From contig NZ_JAYEZO010000001.1 in the NCBI RefSeq assembly GCF_037031285.1, forward strand, positions 1,860,001 to 1,924,000: a stretch of 64,000 bases of DNA. The letters are read 5' to 3'. A program made the position numbers and the translations under genes. The notes beneath the pieces were generated by a model. That model saw only the letters and a list, made by a program, of their open reading frames with translations, did not search any database and was not told where the DNA came from. The stretch's first letter is position 1, and every line of letters starts with the position of its first letter. Origin of the DNA: Halobellus sp. LT62 (GTDB taxonomy: Archaea; Halobacteriota; Halobacteria; Halobacteriales; Haloferacaceae). This document shows positions 61,411 to 64,000 of the stretch, piece by piece.

Positions 61411-62370
61411 ATGACGCGCGTACTGATCGATCAGGACATCACGCCCACCGACCGACTCCTCGATTCCCTCCCCGACGAGTGGGAGCCGACCGTCGGCGTC
61501 GACGGCGACGAGGACGCCCTTCTCGACGTTGTCGCCGACTACGAGGTTCTCCTCGTCACGTCGCGGGTCCCGCTCTCTCGCCGGGTCATCGACGCCGCCG
61601 ACAACCTTGAACTGATCGGAAAACTGGGAACCGGAATCGACTCCGTCGACCTCGACGCCGCGCGCGACAACGGCGTCACCGTCACGCACACTCCGGGGCA
61701 CAACGCGCTCTCGGTGGCCGAGCACGCGATGACGCTCACGCTCGCGTGCGCTCGGCGATTACCGACCGCCGAGTCCCTTCTCGCGGAGGGCAAGTGGCGC
61801 GACGAGTACCCGTTGGGCACGCAGATATCCGGCTCGACGATCGGGGTCGTTGGCTTCGGAAACGTCGGCAAACGGGCCAGTAAGCTCTTTTCGGGGTTCG
61901 ACGTCGACGTGTTGGTCACCGATCCGTACGTCCCGAGTATCGACGCGGAGTTGACCGACGCCGAACGCCGGTCGCTCGAGGAGGTCCTCGAACTGAGCGA
62001 TGTCGTGATCCTCACGCCGGAGCTAACCGAGGAGACGCGGGGGCTGATCGGAGCCGACGAGCTGGCCCGGATGCAGTCGTCGGCGATCCTCGTCAACGTC
62101 TCTCGCGGTCCCGTCGTCGAGCAGGACGCGCTCGTCGACGCGCTGGAAGCCGACGGGATCGCTGCCGCCGGACTCGACGTGTTCGCCGACGAACCGCTCG
62201 ATAGCGACGCCCCGCTGCGAGCGTTCGAGAACGTGGTGACGACGCCGCACATAGCGGCGATGACGACGACGTGTCGACGCGGCAACATCGATCAACTGGC
62301 GGAGAACGTGACCCGGCTGACGTCCGGTGAGGCCGTCCTCGATCGCTACGTGCCCGTCCGTGGCGATTGA
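61411..62370 (+). CDS. D-isomer 2-hydroxyacid dehydrogenase / phosphoglycerate dehydrogenase-like
   Basis: A 319-residue NAD-dependent enzyme. The N-terminal catalytic part has LIGKLGTGIDSVDLDAARDN, then NALSVAEHAMTLTLACARRL before the NAD-binding domain IGVVGFGNVGKRASKLFSGF. The active-site residues of the family are an Arg in LVNVSRGPVVEQDAL, a Glu in DVFADEPLD and a His in NVVTTPHIAAMT, all present. The start is MTRVLIDQDIT (61411). It lies 120 bases after the demethylase in the same direction, probably in the same operon. Such enzymes reduce or oxidise 2-keto/2-hydroxy acids; the one here could act on a product of the cassette or on an unrelated acid. Confidence 0.9.
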   Translation: MTRVLIDQDITPTDRLLDSLPDEWEPTVGVDGDEDALLDVVADYEVLLVTSRVPLSRRVIDAADNLELIGKLGTGIDSVDLDAARDNGVTVTHTPGHNALSVAEHAMTLTLACARRLPTAESLLAEGKWRDEYPLGTQISGSTIGVVGFGNVGKRASKLFSGFDVDVLVTDPYVPSIDAELTDAERRSLEEVLELSDVVILTPELTEETRGLIGADELARMQSSAILVNVSRGPVVEQDALVDALEADGIAAAGLDVFADEPLDSDAPLRAFENVVTTPHIAAMTTTCRRGNIDQLAENVTRLTSGEAVLDRYVPVRGD

Positions 62371-63340
62371 GTCCGGTCTTCGTTTGAAAAGCTGTAGTAG
62401 CGTTTGCGAGTCTTCACCACTCGATCGCACGCTGTCGTGCGACCGGGTGGGCAATCAGTTGCAAACGTTACTATCACAGCGCTGGTCTTCTGTCGAGACG
62501 CGGCCCGCTTTCGCTCCGACGACTGAGCGGACGTGTCGGTGTGTCGATCGCTTGTTTTGTGGGCTCTTGGGGTCTATCCTGCCTCGTTTGCGGATCACGA
62601 GAATAACCTCTATAAAATAACCAATCCGATATGGTCGTTATTATCTTCGAGGGGTCGTGTGGCCCTTTCGCGCTCGCGTTCGGCGTAGTCGTTGGCGTCG
62701 TGGAATTATATCACAGTCGTACCCTTGTTATTCTAATGGCTATCGGTCGACATTTTGTCTACTGGCGCGACCTATGACCGCCCGACGCTCCAGTGAGACG
62801 TCGAGGTGACTTGACGTTACGCCACGTATTACTGTACCTATTGCAGATACGTATCCTTAATTCGGTTTTATTCGTCCGTTCTTGGACTACAGACCGGATA
62901 TCGAATTATCTTATTTCATATCATAACTATCCGGTATGCTCGTAATCTACTCACGCAATTTTGCACGCGGTTCTCACCGATTACCGCCCGCGCACGAACG
63001 AGACAACACACGAGCGGACGTCGCCTTGTCCGTCCCTGTGCCCGCACAGCGGATCGTCCGGTCCCCACTACACAGCGACCGTGTGCCTGATCCGGTTGTC
63101 ACTGTTCTCGGTCTATGCCCCTTCTCCGTCAGCGGATCGTCGACCGTATTTCCTGTTTTTCCCGACGGTGTATTCGATCCCACTCGGTGTGATCGTGGGG
63201 CCGACAGTGCCACGTCTATGCGCAATCGCTCTAGACACACAGTCGCTCCGGTCGTCGAGTCTCCGGCTGTCGCCGCCGTCATTTCCGCTCTCGTCCGAAC
63301 AAATCGGAATCTTCAACAACGCGCCGCAGCTATAGCGCAT
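62371..63340. other. 970-base gap before the second IclR gene
   Basis: Starts with the palindromic element described separately. The rest, about 860 bases, is of mixed composition, with AT-rich stretches at 62600-62720 and 62870-62970. Frames within it are short or have poor amino-acid patterns. It may contain a decayed gene and the promoter of the IclR gene. I see no RNA gene or clear repeat beyond the palindrome. Confidence 0.4.
62391..62480. repeat. 90-bp imperfect palindrome (MITE-like or hairpin element)
   Basis: The ends are GCTGTAGTAGCGTTTGC (62391-62407) and, inverted, GCAAACGTTACTATCACAGC (62461-62480). Inside lies a second stem, CACTCGATCGCACG, with a CTGT loop at 62431-62434 and CGTGCGACCGGGTG. 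It could form one long hairpin of about 43-base arms. It begins 20 bases after the stop of the dehydrogenase gene. A sequence like its left end (TAGTAGCGTTTGC) recurs at 51491-51503. Confidence 0.6.
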
Positions 63341-64000
63341 ATGCCCAACGATCGCACCTCCCTCACCACCGTCGCGCGGGCGTTCGAGATCGTCGATCTG
63401 CTGTGGGAGCTCGATGGGGCCGGGCCGTCTGAAGTCGCCGCGAGACTCGATCTCCCCGACAGCACGGTCTACGACTACCTCCGATCGCTCAGTGAGACTC
63501 GGTACGTCACCCGCGACAACGGCGAGTACCGCCTCAGTTCGTACTTCCTGACGATCGGTGGGAAAATGAAGTATCGGAATCGACTGTATCAGGTCGCGAA
63601 ACCCGAAATGAAGCGCGTGGTCGCCGAAACCGACGAACTCGTCGGTCTCACGATCGAGAACGACGGGCGAGCGGTCGTGTATCATCAAGAGGAGGGTCGA
63701 CAGGCGTTGAGCCTCGGCACGTATTCGGGCGCGGCGACGCCGTTGCACACGGTCGCCACCGGCAAGGCCATCCTCGCGTACCTGCCCGACGACCGCGTCG
63801 AGGAAATCCTCGACGAACACAGTCTCGAACAGCGGACGGACCAGACGATAACTGACTTAGACGTCTTAGCGCGCGAACTCGAAGAGATCAGAGAGACCGG
63901 ATACGCCGTCGACTGGGACGAACAGGTCGTCGGAATGGGGATGGCGGCGGTCCCGATTCTGATCGATGAACAGGTGCTCGGTTCGTTCGGTATCGTCGTT
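63341..64000 (+). CDS. IclR family transcription regulator, cassette B (cut by window edge)
   Basis: The frame opens at MPNDRTSLTTVARAFEIVDL (63341) and is open at base 64000, giving 220 residues of the usual ~250. N-terminal winged helix (AARLDLPDSTVYDYLRSLSE), then the effector domain with GTYSGAATPLHTVATGKAIL and DWDEQVVGMGMAAVPILIDE. It is like the regulator at 31411 in length, layout and several blocks (KYRNR; AxxDLDxLARELEEIRETGY). It is on the same strand as the demethylase-dehydrogenase genes, after a 970-base gap. It probably controls cassette B, as its homologue would cassette A. Confidence 0.9.
   Translation, partial: MPNDRTSLTTVARAFEIVDLLWELDGAGPSEVAARLDLPDSTVYDYLRSLSETRYVTRDNGEYRLSSYFLTIGGKMKYRNRLYQVAKPEMKRVVAETDELVGLTIENDGRAVVYHQEEGRQALSLGTYSGAATPLHTVATGKAILAYLPDDRVEEILDEHSLEQRTDQTITDLDVLARELEEIRETGYAVDWDEQVVGMGMAAVPILIDEQVLGSFGIVV

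Noticed and set aside
62961-63335. A 124-codon plus-strand frame before the second IclR gene
   Set aside because: Composition is rich in Pro, Ser and Leu with no fold pattern. It probably reflects chance.

Overview
The window is GC-rich DNA from a haloarchaeon (class Halobacteria). The evidence is the acidic predicted proteins, archaeal TATA-type promoters often 25-30 bases from a start codon (leaderless genes), Orc1/Cdc6 with a repeat-bearing origin, archaeal aIF-1A, the aCPSF1 termination nuclease, Tat-type secretion signals and an archaeal pilin. It looks chromosomal: aCPSF1, aIF-1A, trpEG and serine acetyltransferase are housekeeping genes. I cannot name the species.

Layout. 0-8.5 kb: a truncated tungsten-type aldehyde ferredoxin oxidoreductase, RidA, a half-size EamA-like membrane protein, a potassium channel with an NAD-binding domain, a BCCT transporter, trpE-trpG and a VOC protein. 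8.5-12.8 kb: a replication origin. A 55-residue ORF, origin-recognition-box (ORB)-like repeats in both orientations, an AT-rich unwinding segment, orc1/cdc6, more repeats, and a hexose-phosphate mutase. 12.8-26.6 kb: copper ATPase, aCPSF1, an HTH regulator, a TauE/SafE permease with a 54-residue membrane partner, a metal ABC transporter divergent from katG with a palindrome between them, and a small-channel-type membrane protein. 26.8-33.8 kb (cassette A): two acyl-CoA-ligase-like proteins, an orphan ABC binding protein, a LigM-like tetrahydrofolate-dependent demethylase homologue and an IclR regulator. 34.4-36.1 kb: a ParA partition cassette with AT-rich repeats. 36.1-44.8 kb: AIM24, Na/Ca exchanger, ASCH protein, pilin, aIF-1A, then a glycosyltransferase, a two-domain MocA-aldo/keto reductase fusion, a CDP-alcohol phosphotransferase and an AEC transporter. 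44.9-58 kb: amidase, Fe-alcohol dehydrogenase, MobA, YqeC-like protein, CBS protein, serine acetyltransferase, a surface protein, a subtilase, an HTH protein and a tungstate/molybdate ABC transporter. 58.2-64 kb (cassette B): acyl-CoA ligase, a second LigM-like demethylase, a D-2-hydroxyacid dehydrogenase, a palindromic element and a second IclR regulator.

The most interesting theme is the pair of cassettes A and B. Each joins a LigM-like demethylase homologue, a CoA ligase and an IclR regulator, and the members of each pair are clearly related. They suggest one-carbon removal from a methoxylated (or methyl-sulfonium) acid followed by CoA activation; the substrate is unknown. A second theme is the molybdopterin/tungsten genes (AOR, MobA, YqeC-like, tungstate transporter). 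A third is the origin, whose best repeat match lies about 40 kb away inside the yqeC-like gene.
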